From Coffea arabica (Eukaryota > Streptophyta > Magnoliopsida > Gentianales > Rubiaceae): DNA of 64,000 nucleotides. The position numbers and the translations under genes are program-made. The stretch is from positions 6,572,001-6,636,000 of the forward strand of contig NC_092310.1 in the NCBI RefSeq assembly GCF_036785885.1, read 5' to 3'. Below are positions 11,755-21,921 of this stretch, piece by piece. Numbering within the stretch: position 1 is the first letter of the stretch; the number at the start of each line of letters is the position of its first letter. Under the pieces are notes generated by a model, which saw nothing but the letters and a program-made list of their open reading frames with translations, was not told the origin of the DNA and did no database searches.

Positions 11755-11969
11755 CGCAACGGATCTTCTGTCCCACTCTCTGTGCCACTTTTTACTATTG
11801 CTATTTCTCCTTCATAAATATCATGTTTTAATTCTTTTTTGTTTTCTTAAGATCCAATAACTATTAATTCAGTAAAAAATAAATACAACAGTTTCAAAAA
11901 AGTAATATATAATAGAAAAAGCAATATAGTAAAAAGTGGCACAGGGTGTGGGACAGAAGATCCGTTGCG
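11755..11969. mobile_element. small inverted-repeat MITE
   Basis: About 215 bases with 50-base inverted ends. The left end is CGCAACGGATCTTCTGTCCC and the right end is its near-complement GGGACAGAAGATCCGTTGCG; the pairing continues through GTGCCACTTTTTACTAT. The interior is AT-rich and non-coding. No convincing target duplication was found, so the superfamily is undetermined. Confidence 0.75.
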
Positions 11970-12372
11970 TATTTTGAAGTACTCAAATTAAATAAGGGAT
12001 ACGCCTAATAGCCATACTTTAACTGCTAAGGATTAAGAATCAAACCAACCGAAACTGGCTTTTCTCTTAGTGTCATGACCTTGCCAATACAAATCTAACT
12101 TATGGAACCTATTAATGAATAGGTAATATAGTTAAGAGACTTGTTGCAACGTGAAATAGACTAGTTTGAATTCTTTTTCTACAGAAAAGAAAAAACCATA
12201 TGAGTTCCATGAAACATAGGCTATGAGTTTATTAGCACAATGTAATTTTACACAAACTTACACATGCATCTCTCCAGAGCAAAAAAAAGCTACTTCTTTC
12301 TTGGTTCTCCACAAATGCAATAAAGATACAGCTTCACTAGTAACAGTAGGTGATCAGGATCAGATAATCTCA

Positions 12373-13518
12373 TCAAAGCTTATTCTTGTACCAAAAAACA
12401 CCCTTGATTTCTTCACCTCGCTCAACATAAAGACACTCTTTTGCCTCCCTCCACATTGCTTTGTAGACAGGAGTGCCATCAAATTGGTAATACTCTCCCA
12501 GAATTGGCTTCATTGCTTCAGTTGCCTCCACTGCATGATAATGTGGCATTGTTGAAAAGAGATGATGAGCCACATGTGTGTCTGTGATGTTATGGAAAAC
12601 CTTGTTCAAGACACCATAATCTCTATCAACGGTTGCCAGCGCGCCCCTCAGCGAATCCCACTCAGATGAATCATAGTGTGGCAATGAAGTGTGAGTGTGG
12701 TGCAGATATGTGATGAAAACAATGATTCCATTTAGAATGAGCAACGGTAGCACATAGATGCATATAAGCCAGGCTAGCCCTTTTGCTAGTGCGCTGTGAT
12801 AAAGCACATAAATTGTTACAATGACACCAACATCGGAAATGTAGATTTGAAGCCTCTCGCGAGCATTATAGATTGGACTATAAGGATCATAATGGCTTGC
12901 GAAACGATCATATTGTCTGCCTGAAGCATTGATGGCCAAGTACAAGGGCCAACCCAATACAAGTGTGACTGCCAGAGTGATGACTCTGCCAGGAGAGTTG
13001 TTCAGGTACTTGTAGTACCACTCTATTTCGGACTTTGGCTTCGGCACAAAGACTTCATCATGTTCGATTGATCCACTGTTGGAGTGGTGGCGGCGATGGC
13101 TGTATTTCCACGAGAAGTAGGGGACCATAAGCGCGGAGTGGATGACAAGACCAACAGTGTCATTCACCCATTGGTAGTCGCTGAATGCATGGTGACCGCA
13201 TTCATGGGCAATGACCCAAACTCCAAGGAAAACACAGCCCTGAAGAATCCAGTAAATAGGCCAGGCAAGATAGTTGTATGGAGAAGGAAGGAGATGGAAA
13301 TAAGTTGTTGCAATGTAGTAGAAGAGAAAGACCAAGGTCAGGTCATGAACAAGATAGGAGAATGAGCGGAGGAGTGATTTCTTAAAGCAGTGAGGTGGAA
13401 TGGCTTTCCTGATATCACTGATGGTGAAGGGAGGCTTCGAGTGTGGGGCTCTATTGATGGGGTTTTTCGTTTGTACAGTCCTGGTTGTTGGAGCTGACGT
13501 GCGGCCTTCGGCTCCCAT
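12373..13518 (-). CDS. FAD2: FAD2-type omega-6/delta-12 fatty acid desaturase (ER)
   Basis: FAD2 introduces the delta-12 double bond into oleate on phosphatidylcholine in the ER, using cytochrome b5, to make linoleate. The 381-residue frame is intact and single-exon, as usual for FAD2 coding regions. The three di-iron histidine boxes are HECGHH (105-110), HRRHH (141-145) and HVAHH (315-319), with hydrophobic segments between them. The C-terminus YKNKL fits the aromatic ER-retrieval signal of FAD2. The start at 13518 (MGAEGR) matches the family N-terminus. An in-frame ATG at 13545 would add nine residues, and it lies eight bases after a probable acceptor (ttttcag|gtg at 13554), consistent with the usual 5'-UTR intron. 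Possible poly(A) signal at 12233-12228. Diverged FAD2 relatives make acetylenic or epoxy fatty acids; the intact ITDTHVAHH context favours ordinary desaturation, though this is not proof. Confidence 0.93.
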   Translation of the reverse strand: MGAEGRTSAPTTRTVQTKNPINRAPHSKPPFTISDIRKAIPPHCFKKSLLRSFSYLVHDLTLVFLFYYIATTYFHLLPSPYNYLAWPIYWILQGCVFLGVWVIAHECGHHAFSDYQWVNDTVGLVIHSALMVPYFSWKYSHRRHHSNSGSIEHDEVFVPKPKSEIEWYYKYLNNSPGRVITLAVTLVLGWPLYLAINASGRQYDRFASHYDPYSPIYNARERLQIYISDVGVIVTIYVLYHSALAKGLAWLICIYVLPLLILNGIIVFITYLHHTHTSLPHYDSSEWDSLRGALATVDRDYGVLNKVFHNITDTHVAHHLFSTMPHYHAVEATEAMKPILGEYYQFDGTPVYKAMWREAKECLYVERGEEIKGVFWYKNKL

Positions 13519-13938
13519 TGTTGATACAGTGCCTGTGTGCTTCATAACCACACCTGAAAACGGACAATGTGGATAGTTATATAGCAGAGAAGCTTAAAAG
13601 GAATGGTTACATATACCTTTTACAAATAGTCTATGCTTGAAATGGAAGTGTAATTGTTACAGTTTTGAACTAATTATTACAATCAAAGTCCCGTGTATTC
13701 ATAAGCAGATCACTTCAATTCTCTTTGTGCTAAACAGAATATCAAGACGATTAGTTATTAGATAGATTCATGGGGATATGATCAAGGAAACCTAGTAACC
13801 ACGCAGATTTATTGAAAGTTTTAGGCAAAATTTTCACGTGACTAAAAGAATAGATTCTGAGACAGAGTATAGTATTTAATCAGGATATTAATTCTTTGTA
13901 ACTTCTCTGTTCCTTATCTATGCCACCACCCCCCAAAC

Positions 13939-13984
<46 letters not shown>
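13519..13984. other. FAD2 5' UTR intron/upstream region and poly(A) tract
   Basis: Contains the probable 5'-UTR intron acceptor of FAD2 (13554-13555, minus strand). An A-only tract of more than 30 bases runs at about 13943-13981. The segment 13858-13945 is repeated at about 16622-16735. The donor side of the 5'-UTR intron could not be fixed. Confidence 0.5.
13858..13945 (+). repeat. repeat near FAD2, copy 1
   Basis: GACAGAGTATAGTATTTAAT...ACTTCTCTGTTCCTTAT...CCACCACCCCCC followed by poly(A). The same order of blocks, with a short insertion, occurs at 16622-16735. Confidence 0.7.
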
Positions 13985-13985
<1 letters not shown>

Positions 13986-14320
13986 TAATTGAGAACATAT
14001 TCCAATCTGTGTAGAAACTTAGATCAGTACGTGGAAAGAATTCGTTGATTGTTGTTTGACAAGTACAGGAAAGGGTGAGTATTGATGCAACATTCAAAAA
14101 TATCAGAATTGAGTTCTTTAATGCATGTGCACTAATTCACAACGCATATACACCAGAATTTAGTTAATGGTTGGAATTCATCTTCTGGTGCACTCAAAGT
14201 ATAAATATGTTCGAAAGTTTCAGTTTTATACTGAATGTTTGAAAAGTATTTGAATGTATCATTCTCAGTGTGTGAGCTATTAAAAAGTATTCTAACGTAT
14301 CACTTCTATGTGTTTAATCA

Positions 14321-14460
14321 GTTTTGGGGATTAAAACACTTAGATTTGGATGTTTATCCACTTTGTAAGACAGCAAGGAACCTTGGTGCTTTTCCTAATT
14401 ATATCCCAGTGTGTGAGCCTTACTAAGTTTTTCAACTGCAGTGGATCTATGATTATTTAG
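14321..14460 (+). pseudogene. putative F-box/LRR exon remnant (copy A)
   Basis: After an acceptor-like 'ttaatcag', a frame reads FWGLKHLDLDVYPL...NLGAF..YIPVCEP. This resembles the LRR/FBD part of plant F-box proteins (pattern LKxLxLxV, then a 'leaxP' helix). The frame is broken by TAA about 35 codons in, where copy B reads YQVFQLQW. The family assignment is tentative, made by pattern only. Confidence 0.35.
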
Positions 14461-14734
14461 CAATTTTAATAAAAATCATTTGTGAGGTTATATATTTTTA
14501 TTTTTTTAACCCTTCCTCCACGGCGCCCCCCCCCTCCCGCCCCTCCCGACCAGCAGGCGGGGGCAAAGTCCTTTGGCCATCAGCCCCCTGGAGATTATAC
14601 AAGCAGGCACAGTATTATTTCAAATAATTGGGATTGACAATTCTTGAGGAGCCAAAAAAAAAAATTTAGTTGGTTATTTTTGTTACTGTCATGTTATGCC
14701 TACAAATCACCATCTGGTAAGAGTGTTATTTTAG

Positions 14735-15408
14735 TGGACACAATTAATCCATGAATTGATTATAGCCAAAAAAAAAAAAAAAAAAAAAAACATAGTCATG
14801 GGTAAAAGAAATCTGTGAAACTTTTGATCGTCTATATCAGAAAGTGGTCTTATTTCTTGGAGAGTAGGTTTTGCAGGAACAATCAACTCTGCTTCCTTGT
14901 TTCTCACTAAAAATTGCATTGCCATTCTGCTTTTTTTCTTTTTAGCCAACTGGAAAGGGGGTTTTGCGGGCGGACCACCGGGGCCGGGGAACGTTAGTAC
15001 TGCAAAATAATTGAAACTTTTGTAGGTTTGGTACCTGCTAAGTCTTGTCATGTCTTCTCATATTCATACAATTTTCGAGTGACAGAAGGAAAATGTGCTC
15101 TAAATCCTCATCCCATTTCCGGTTTCAGTCTCTGTCTTGCCTTTATTTGTCATGCCTGAGTTTATTACCCGGTATATCCATTATATTCCAAAATAGAGTT
15201 GCAAGAAAAATTAAACATGATAAAAAAAATCAAGATAGAGATTAAAACAAAAAATTGAACAATGGAAAAGTGGGGTAACAACTGAAACCAAAAATGAGAT
15301 AGAGGATTCAAAAATAGAAAATGACGCCTACCTATTAATAGTTCTACATGAGGACCATGTGCCAAGAATTTCGGCCTATAGCACGGGACTAGGCAAGAGA
15401 ACCTAACA
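14735..15408 (-). pseudogene. inverted truncated BAHD copy (promoter + start of exon 1), copy A
   Basis: Read on the minus strand, this repeats the BAHD promoter (15408-14926) and the first 50 or so codons of exon 1 from ATG 14925 (MAMQFLVRNKEAELIVPAKP). A run of about 20 T, coding for phenylalanines, interrupts the position of FYSY in the intact gene, and similarity stops after NSWI. The catalytic half is absent. The TATA position reads TATGAATA. It lies antisense to the BAHD gene 10 kb away. Confidence 0.85.
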
Positions 15409-15499
15409 GTATTGATAATTCACGATCATGGCTGGCTGAAATATTTACCATTAAACGCGTTTTCATGTAATCTTACAAATAGTATATATGTTTTGGCGC

Positions 15500-16231
15500 G
15501 ATTAAAGTGTATATGCCCTAAAATCAATCAACTTCTAAAGTTTAATACGCACTTGAATTATTTATGTCATAATAAATTACATCTTTATCATATTGATTGC
15601 AAATATATTTATATTTGCATGATAAACCTCTTAAAATAAACCTATCGATGAAATCATAAAATTTTTGATGGTGAGATTAATTCGATTATAAATAAAGTTT
15701 ATTTTTAAATATTTCTAGTTAAAGTATTACCAAGAAAGGGTATTGTTAATACAATTAGACTAACATACACTATACCACTTCAATATCAAAAATAGTATAC
15801 CTCATCTACTATGGTGTGCGAGACACCTAAACTAGTATATGGATGCTTGATACAATGATTAATTTTACTAAATTGGTCCGTATAGAGATATTCTTTAAGT
15901 GGCAAAGGATTAATTTTTAAGTAATGTTTGTGTAAGTGATCCTTAGACTTAAGGTTATCATGGTATTTTGAGCATGGACAGATACACTTTGTTTGTTATA
16001 TGATGCTCATATCATTAACAAATGGGTATGTACTTGAAGTATGAAAAGGTAGTGAATAACCTATATAGATTTACCATTTCTTATAAAAAGAGAAGGTATC
16101 TCATGTCTGACCGCTTGTAAAGTATAACTCGGAATTCTTAGCATTAAGTGGAAGATTCTTAGAGTGTGTTTCTAAGTACTTCTTCATTGGAGTTATAATT
16201 TGGTACAAGCAATAAGCATTAATCACATTAG
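15500..16231. other. AT-rich spacer, nothing recognised
   Basis: No reading frame, repeat partner or RNA gene could be supported in this stretch. Confidence 0.45.
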
Positions 16232-16585
16232 GGAATGAGCATAAATTATTCAAGATTAATGTGAAATAAATGTGGTAAAAAGATATTAATTATACAGTAA
16301 ATGTTTACTGAAAGGTGAAGTCCACTTGACTTTTCTCATTACTTGGGTGGCCATGATACATTGTTAGATGCCAATCTTGATCTATAAGTATGAGTTGATT
16401 GATTAATGGAATGGGCATAACTTATTCCAAGATTAATGTGAAATAAGTGTAGTAAAAGGATATTAATTACATGGTAATTGTTCACTAAAAGGTAAAGTCA
16501 TCCACTTAACTTTTCTCATTACTTGGGTAGACATGATGCATTGTTAGATGCTAATCTTAATCTTTAAGTATGAGCTGATTGTTTG
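16232..16585 (+). repeat. tandem duplication of a 176-base unit
   Basis: Unit 1 (16232-16407) starts GGAATGAGCATAAATTATTC. Unit 2 (16408 to about 16585) starts GGAATGGGCATAACTTATTC. Both continue through AAGATTAATGTGAAATAA and CTTTTCTCATTACTTGGGT to a shared end near GTATGAG(T/C)TGATTG. The units differ by scattered substitutions and small indels. Confidence 0.8.
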
Positions 16586-16621
16586 GAATCAATAATGAAT
16601 TAAAAGAAATTTTAATTTATC

Positions 16622-16735
16622 TAATTATGGGACAGAGTATAGTATTTAATCATGATATTAATCCTTTCTTTTATTTTGATCTTTGAAACTTCTCTGTTCC
16701 TTATATATTCCACCACCCCCCTAAACCCAAAAAAA
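16622..16735 (+). repeat. repeat near FAD2, copy 2
   Basis: Second copy of the block found at 13858-13945: GGGACAGAGTATAGTATTTA, then ACTTCTCTGTTCCTTATATA and CCACCACCCCCC followed by poly(A). Confidence 0.7.
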
Positions 16736-16814
16736 AAAAAAAAGAACTTAAACGTAGATGTGCAATCCTATCCCTAGGTGCCGCTAAAGTTCTCCTCAAT
16801 CTTCTATCTTAAAA

Positions 16815-17305
16815 CTTCTTCTGCGCATCTGATCCTCAACCCCCTTAAGGAGTCTTCTTACTGGATCTCAACCTAAAAATTTGACACATATAACAACTCA
16901 TGTGATTTTATTAACTCAATCCTATCCCGAAACCTATTTGGCCATTCCCTTCTCTTGAATATTATGAAACCCAGTCAATGTATCAATGATCCAACCAACG
17001 AGAAATCACATCAAACAAAAATCCATAAACCATAAATCCATAATTAGAATTATACTCAACTCTCTCAAAATCTGATGTTTTCCATTACTCTTTACACCTT
17101 TTGTTTTATATTTGAATATCTGTGATTGACTTGGAATTCCATAAAATTCACTCTCAAATAATTGTGATTTATTTGACTTGGAATTCTTAAAAAATCACTA
17201 CTCCTATAATGAAAAAAAAAAAATTTGTTTGCAGATATCAAATTTTTAGGGTGAGGCCCGGTAAGGAGCTCCTTAAAGGGGCTGAGGATCAGACGCGCTT
17301 CTTCT
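16815..17305. mobile_element. fold-back/MITE-like inverted repeat
   Basis: Arms of about 75 bases at 16815-16890 and 17234-17305 pair as inverted repeats, for example CTGATCCTCAACCCCCTTAA with TTAAAGGGGCTGAGGATCAG. The 340-base interior is AT-rich and non-coding. No target duplication was found at the arm ends, so the true ends may lie slightly further out. Confidence 0.65.
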
Positions 17306-17874
17306 GGTGCAAAGACTGTCATCCATGAAGGGCAGTTTTAAGGAGCCTTCTTCCATCAAAAACTAAAGGACCATATATACCTAGAGGGGTCAGGGACCAC
17401 CAATATTAAGGCTGTGAGATAATGTAGCAGGAACTCCACCGATCATGTTTGTTATGGGCATCTAAGAAGTCAACAGCACGTCAAAGGATATACTACAAGA
17501 ATAGACCTAACTGAAGTTTTTCTTTCCTATGGGACAAATCTTAGCACATCAGAGACTAAGCAATGAGCATACACTTCAAATTCTTTTCATTTTATCCTGG
17601 AGAAAAACAAGCTCATTCTTTCTAGCTCATGACAGTGCAAATGAGAAGATTTCTATTGTCTGGCCTAATAATTATTGTGCAATGAAAATGCAATAGAAGC
17701 ATATTCTCCATGGTGGCAGTGACCTATGGCAACCAAGATGTCCAAAGCAATCCACTAAGCAAGCTTATGCTTTCTAGTTGTTGCTTAACAATCTCATCCT
17801 AGAGCAAAGAAAATACATGTCAAAGTCTTGGATGTTTTGGAGAAGTCTTTAGATCGATGACGCCCGTCATACGT
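17306..17874. other. spacer before the CACTA element
   Basis: No gene or repeat was recognised. The target-duplication copy CGT of the CACTA element lies at 17872-17874. Confidence 0.45.
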
Positions 17875-20800
17875 CACTACAACAAAAATGGCCTTTCCTG
17901 ACATATCTGTAAGGACACTTGTTGGTTTGTATCATTATAGCACTCCTATCATGACACTTATTAGCAATTCAATAATATATACTCTAATTTTTTTAAATTT
18001 TATTAGATATAAAAATAACAATGTGCCTTTAGACTATCTAACATGACACTTGAGAAAATATGAGATACACCAAAAAAAAGAAAGACACTAAACGGCATCG
18101 TTTGATTTTGGCGGAAGATTCATTCGCCATAAAACACTCAAAATTTTCATTCTGCCGGCCAAAACACTTACTCAAAACAATTGCTCAAAATTTTCATTTT
18201 CCAGCTCCACCATTTCCAGCCACCCTCTCTCTGTCTCTCTATCTCTCTGTTGTCAGATTCCGATGTAGTTGGTGGGAAAAATGGGTAGCAGCCAAGCAGC
18301 AGTTTCCATGAAGCTTCAACCGTGGCTCCCTCAAGCAGCTAACAGCAGCATCAGCAACAAAATCTCTCTCGAAGGAAACCCACTTCCAGGTCATCATCAT
18401 CTTCTTCTTCGAATTCGGCTCAACAAATTTCTCCCCCGACTCGAATAGTTTATCGAGAATTGTCTTCCAAGTCCAATCTCAATTTGCCCTTTTGGCAAAC
18501 TACCTGGTTCATTGGCTTACTTTTACTAATGGCAATCTCGTTTTTCGGTCTCGCCATTTTCCTTTTTCTTACCCTTGACCCCGATTTCACCTCTTCCCCC
18601 ATCTCTACCGCTTCCGAAGGCGTCCAAGTAAGCCAAAAGCCCACTTACTACTTCAAATTCATGGTTTTTGCGTTCCTGTAGATGCACAGATATGCGGTGC
18701 ATCTTTGTGTGTGTGTGTGTGTTTTCCCCCTATTTGTTGAAATTGTACGCGGAAAATTGTTTTATAGTTATTTTTGGTTCAAAATTTTGACCAAGTTTGT
18801 GCTATTATAGGCATGTGATGGTTATAAATTATAGCACTTCAGAGGTTTATAAGCTAAAAGAGGACAGGGAAAGAGGAAATGGAGTTGTTTGTGTAGAATT
18901 AGTAATAGCCTTCGACATGTTTGATGAAATGCCTCAATAATCTTTGTTGAAAATCTAGCTGGGTGTCAGTTAAAAATTGCTATTTGGATTTTTTAAAGAG
19001 CTGATTTATGAATTAAATTTGATTTTTTTTCCTGTTTTATAGTTTGAGGTTTCTGTTGTGTGGCGAAAATAAAAAATGGTGTATGATGCTTTGAGTTCTA
19101 ATAGTTGTATAATGGGGCTTTGTGCTAAGTCATTCTTATTTTGTTCGGCATTTGTGATTTTAGTAGATTACTTATGGGCCAGTGATCAAGTTGATGCATG
19201 AGAGAACAAAGTTTAGGCTGCATTCGCATGATGTACCATATGGCTCTGGTAGTGGGCAGCAATCCGTCACTGGTTTTCCCAACGTTGATGACTCAAACAG
19301 CTATTGGGTATGTTTCTTTTTCTAGTATCTATTTTTTCTAGATCATTATAATTGTCTAAGTTTAGGTATGATTAAACTTGGCTTGCAGATTGTTAGACCC
19401 GTACCAGATACCAACGCCCAACAAGGTGGTACCATCATCAGGCTGCAACACATGAGGACCAGAAAATGGTTACATAGCCACTTGCTAAATGTAAGTCTTA
19501 CTATGATGCCTATTGGCTTCTAAGGTATCAAACCAACAACTGATACTCGATCGTACCTCTTTTGATCACTTGTGCTTTTTCATACCAAAAAGGTACCCAA
19601 CAAACCTGTTCGAAAGAGCTGAGATCAACTCAGTTTTAGACTGGCATCACGCCAATCTACGACATAGTTCGGGTGCCCATCTTAAGTTTTGGCTCTCTAT
19701 TAAATTATTACTAATCTAGCTGTACATTATTAGCTTGTCTTCCCTTATCAAGAGAATTGGGATTTGTCTAGCGATGTCTAGATATAGTCATTCCAAGTTT
19801 CATTTTCAGTATTTTGCTTATAAATGATACATTATCATCAATATTAATGTTGTACTCCTTGATGCATGCGCTTATTTTTCTTACAGCTGGATTAGTCTTC
19901 CATAGCAAATGGATCTTTTTTGAAGTCATTATGATCTCATCCCATGAAATAATTTTACCTTTCTTTGTTATTTGATTGTTGCCTATGAACATTTTGTGTG
20001 CTTCCAGTTAATTGATCTTTAGGAGAGTCATTCTAGATTTATTGTCCCATAACAATCTTTAGCTAATATATTACTGGTTTTCTTTGGGGTTGGCAGACCA
20101 CACTTTTGGATTACATCAGGAAAAGCAAGGTATGAATCGATTATTTTTATTGATGTTCACATTGAGGTACATTATTTGTAATGCCATTATGATTTGATGA
20201 CTTTAGAAGAAGTACCTTATTCTGTCTTATGTTATGATACTTGAATAGCGAGGAACTAAATCTTAGACAACCTACTGTAGGTGGCAGCATCTGAAGCAGG
20301 TGGAATTACTCAAGGCATGGGGGCATACAAGGTACAAGTACCTTTTGATGGCAAGCCACAGACTTGTGTTTTCCTTGACACCCCTGGGCATGAGGTAATT
20401 AATGATGTAGCGCTGGTTCTAACTTTTAACTGCTTATTCATGCAAGTTTTTTTTCTTTTTTTAAAATTTTTATGTCAAATGCTCTTCTTGGAGATTTTGC
20501 AGACATATCTTAAAAGGCCTTTGTCAAGATGAATTATCTAACATAACTGTAAAAATGGTTGGATAGGCATTTCGAGCAATGAGAGCTCGTGGAGCCAGAG
20601 TAATAGACATTGCTGTTATTGTAGTTGCTACTGATGATGGAATTCGACCTCAAACAGAAGAGGCCATTGCTCATGCCAAAGCAGCTGGAGTGCGAATTGT
20701 TATTGCTATAAACAAAGTGCGCTTGCATTTATTCTGAGATTTTCCACTGTGTGTTGGCTTGTATATCATTTAGTCTCATTTGCATTCTGCTTTTGATGTA

Positions 20801-21305
20801 TGAAACATGATGACAAATCTCCTCTTGCTTATGGGAGTTGGCATTTTCAGTTCTCATAGTCACAGTACTGCTCAAGTTTGATGTTTCTAGATTTTTACAT
20901 CATAGCATATTATATTATATGCATTTTGTTCTTTGGGATAATTTTAAAAGTCCTTTGGGTTTCTAATTGACGGAATGTATAGCAGGGAACATTACCTGCA
21001 GGTTGCTTCTATCTCAAAAAAAAAAAAAAAAAAACTCCTGACAATTAAAAGTGTCAGCATAGAATTCGATATTCTAATGTTGTACTATACCTATCCTGAC
21101 ACTTTCAATTATCAAGAAAAGGGATTTTTGTTGGCAGATGGGATGTTATAATAGCATAGTTTTCCTAACATGTTGAACAGTATGAGTCTATCCCCACATT
21201 GGAAGGGACAACACTCGTCCTAGGTGTGAGGATAGATAAAGTATCAGGTTAAATTATCTATACTAACACTTTTAAATGCCGTTAAAGGCCATTTTTGTTG
21301 TAGTG
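17875..21305 (+). mobile_element. non-autonomous CACTA transposon carrying host gene fragments (Pack-CACTA)
   Basis: The left terminus is CACTACAACAAAAATGGCC and the right terminus is its exact reverse complement GGCCATTTTTGTTGTAGTG. The flanks are CGT at 17872-17874 and at 21306-21308, the 3-base duplication typical of CACTA elements. Subterminal TGACACTT-type motifs recur near both ends (about 17951, 18045, 21038, 21094). The 3431 bases encode no transposase. They contain spliced fragments of an SDF2 gene and a chloroplast IF-2 gene in one orientation. Mobilisation would need a transposase from elsewhere. Confidence 0.93.
18529..20716 (+). pseudogene. chimeric captured gene: SDF2 N-terminal part joined to chloroplast IF-2 G-domain fragment
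   Basis: Six exons with GT/AG borders, all in phase 0: 18529-18627, 19167-19307, 19389-19490 (SDF2), then 20097-20129, 20281-20394 and 20567-20716 (IF-2). SDF2 is an ER-lumen MIR-domain protein. Here the signal-like N-terminus (MAISFFGLAIFLFLTLDPDF) and the first MIR repeat (KFRLHSHDVPYGSGSGQQSV) remain, and the protein stops at WLHSHLLN. IF-2 is a GTPase of organelle translation initiation. Its piece has TTLLDYIRKSK, the GGITQ switch, DTPGHE (G3) and AINK at the start of G4. It lacks the GHVDHGK P-loop, so GTP binding is not expected. The joined exons give 213 codons without a stop. Reading through the last donor (20717) adds six codons and then TGA. It could be transcribed, but a working product is doubtful. 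Confidence 0.85.
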
Positions 21306-21473
21306 CGTCAGCGCCAAGAATAAAAAGTTTTCTTCTATAATTACTGTATTTGAACAAACGCAGAACGAGAATAATTGCCCTTTGGATAGGTGCATGATGA
21401 CCTCACATTTTGGATGAATTTTATTTGATGTGACCATGGTGACATATCCATAAGAAAAACAAATAAAATTAGG

Positions 21474-21622
21474 ATTAATCTTTCTTACACTAACAGTGTA
21501 TACATTATCAGCGTTTGATGAATGATAACTGTACAAACTTTGAATTTGAAATTTAATTTTTGTACACATGTCATGGATCAAATGATGATAGTATATACAC
21601 TGTCAGTGTATATAAGATTTAT
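21474..21622. mobile_element. small MITE with imperfect inverted repeats
   Basis: The left arm ATTAATCTTTCTTACACTAA and the right arm ending TATATAAGATTTATT pair as inverted repeats that include TACACTGACAGTGTATA-type palindromes. The element is about 149 bases, AT-rich and non-coding. The target duplication is not clear. Confidence 0.6.
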
Positions 21623-21921
21623 TCATAAAATTAAGGGTTTTCATCAAATATTAAAACCAATTTTAATACCATATAGAGTTCATTAGAGTTCATGCAAGAA
21701 CTCAATGACAAGTTAAATAATTTACAAAAATTTAATACGATGACTAATGATACAATCAATTCTAACATCAAATCAGATAGAGAACCGATGCAGGCTACCT
21801 GCAGTGACTATAAAAGTCAAAATCTTTAACTTACTTGAACTTCACGCTCTTTAATCCGAAACAACTCGTTCATCTATGCAAGTATTCTATCCTTCATAAT
21901 TTCACTTGGAATTTGGACCAT
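21623..21921. other. spacer, nothing recognised
   Basis: AT-rich single-copy-looking DNA between the MITE and duplication copy B. No frame supported. Confidence 0.4.

Larger units (their letters stand above)
13985..15499 (+). repeat. segmental duplication copy A (uninterrupted)
   Basis: A 1.5-kb unit whose other copy is split over 21922-22531, 40071-40201 and 53389-54174. Joined without one copy of each target duplication, those pieces total about 1513 bases against 1515 here. The unit carries a putative F-box/LRR exon remnant and an inverted BAHD promoter plus start of exon 1. It keeps single copies of the three insertion targets: ATTATTTCA at 14614-14622, AATCA near 14710, and ATATGTTTTGGCGC at 15486-15499. 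Confidence 0.85.

Noticed and set aside
11730..11755. Similarity of TCTACAAATCACC to the copia target region GCCTACAAATCACC at 14703
   Set aside because: The match covers only about 24 bases with gaps and the flanks do not align, so chance is likely.
13943..13981. Long A-only tract as a retrotransposition tail
   Set aside because: No retroposed sequence with a target duplication could be tied to it. Length may also be uncertain in the assembly.
18529..19490. A functional SDF2 gene
   Set aside because: Only the first three exons remain; the rest of the MIR region is absent and unrelated IF-2 sequence follows.
20281..20532. A functional chloroplast IF-2 gene
   Set aside because: Only the middle of the G-domain is present, inside a CACTA element, with no P-loop and no C-terminal domains.
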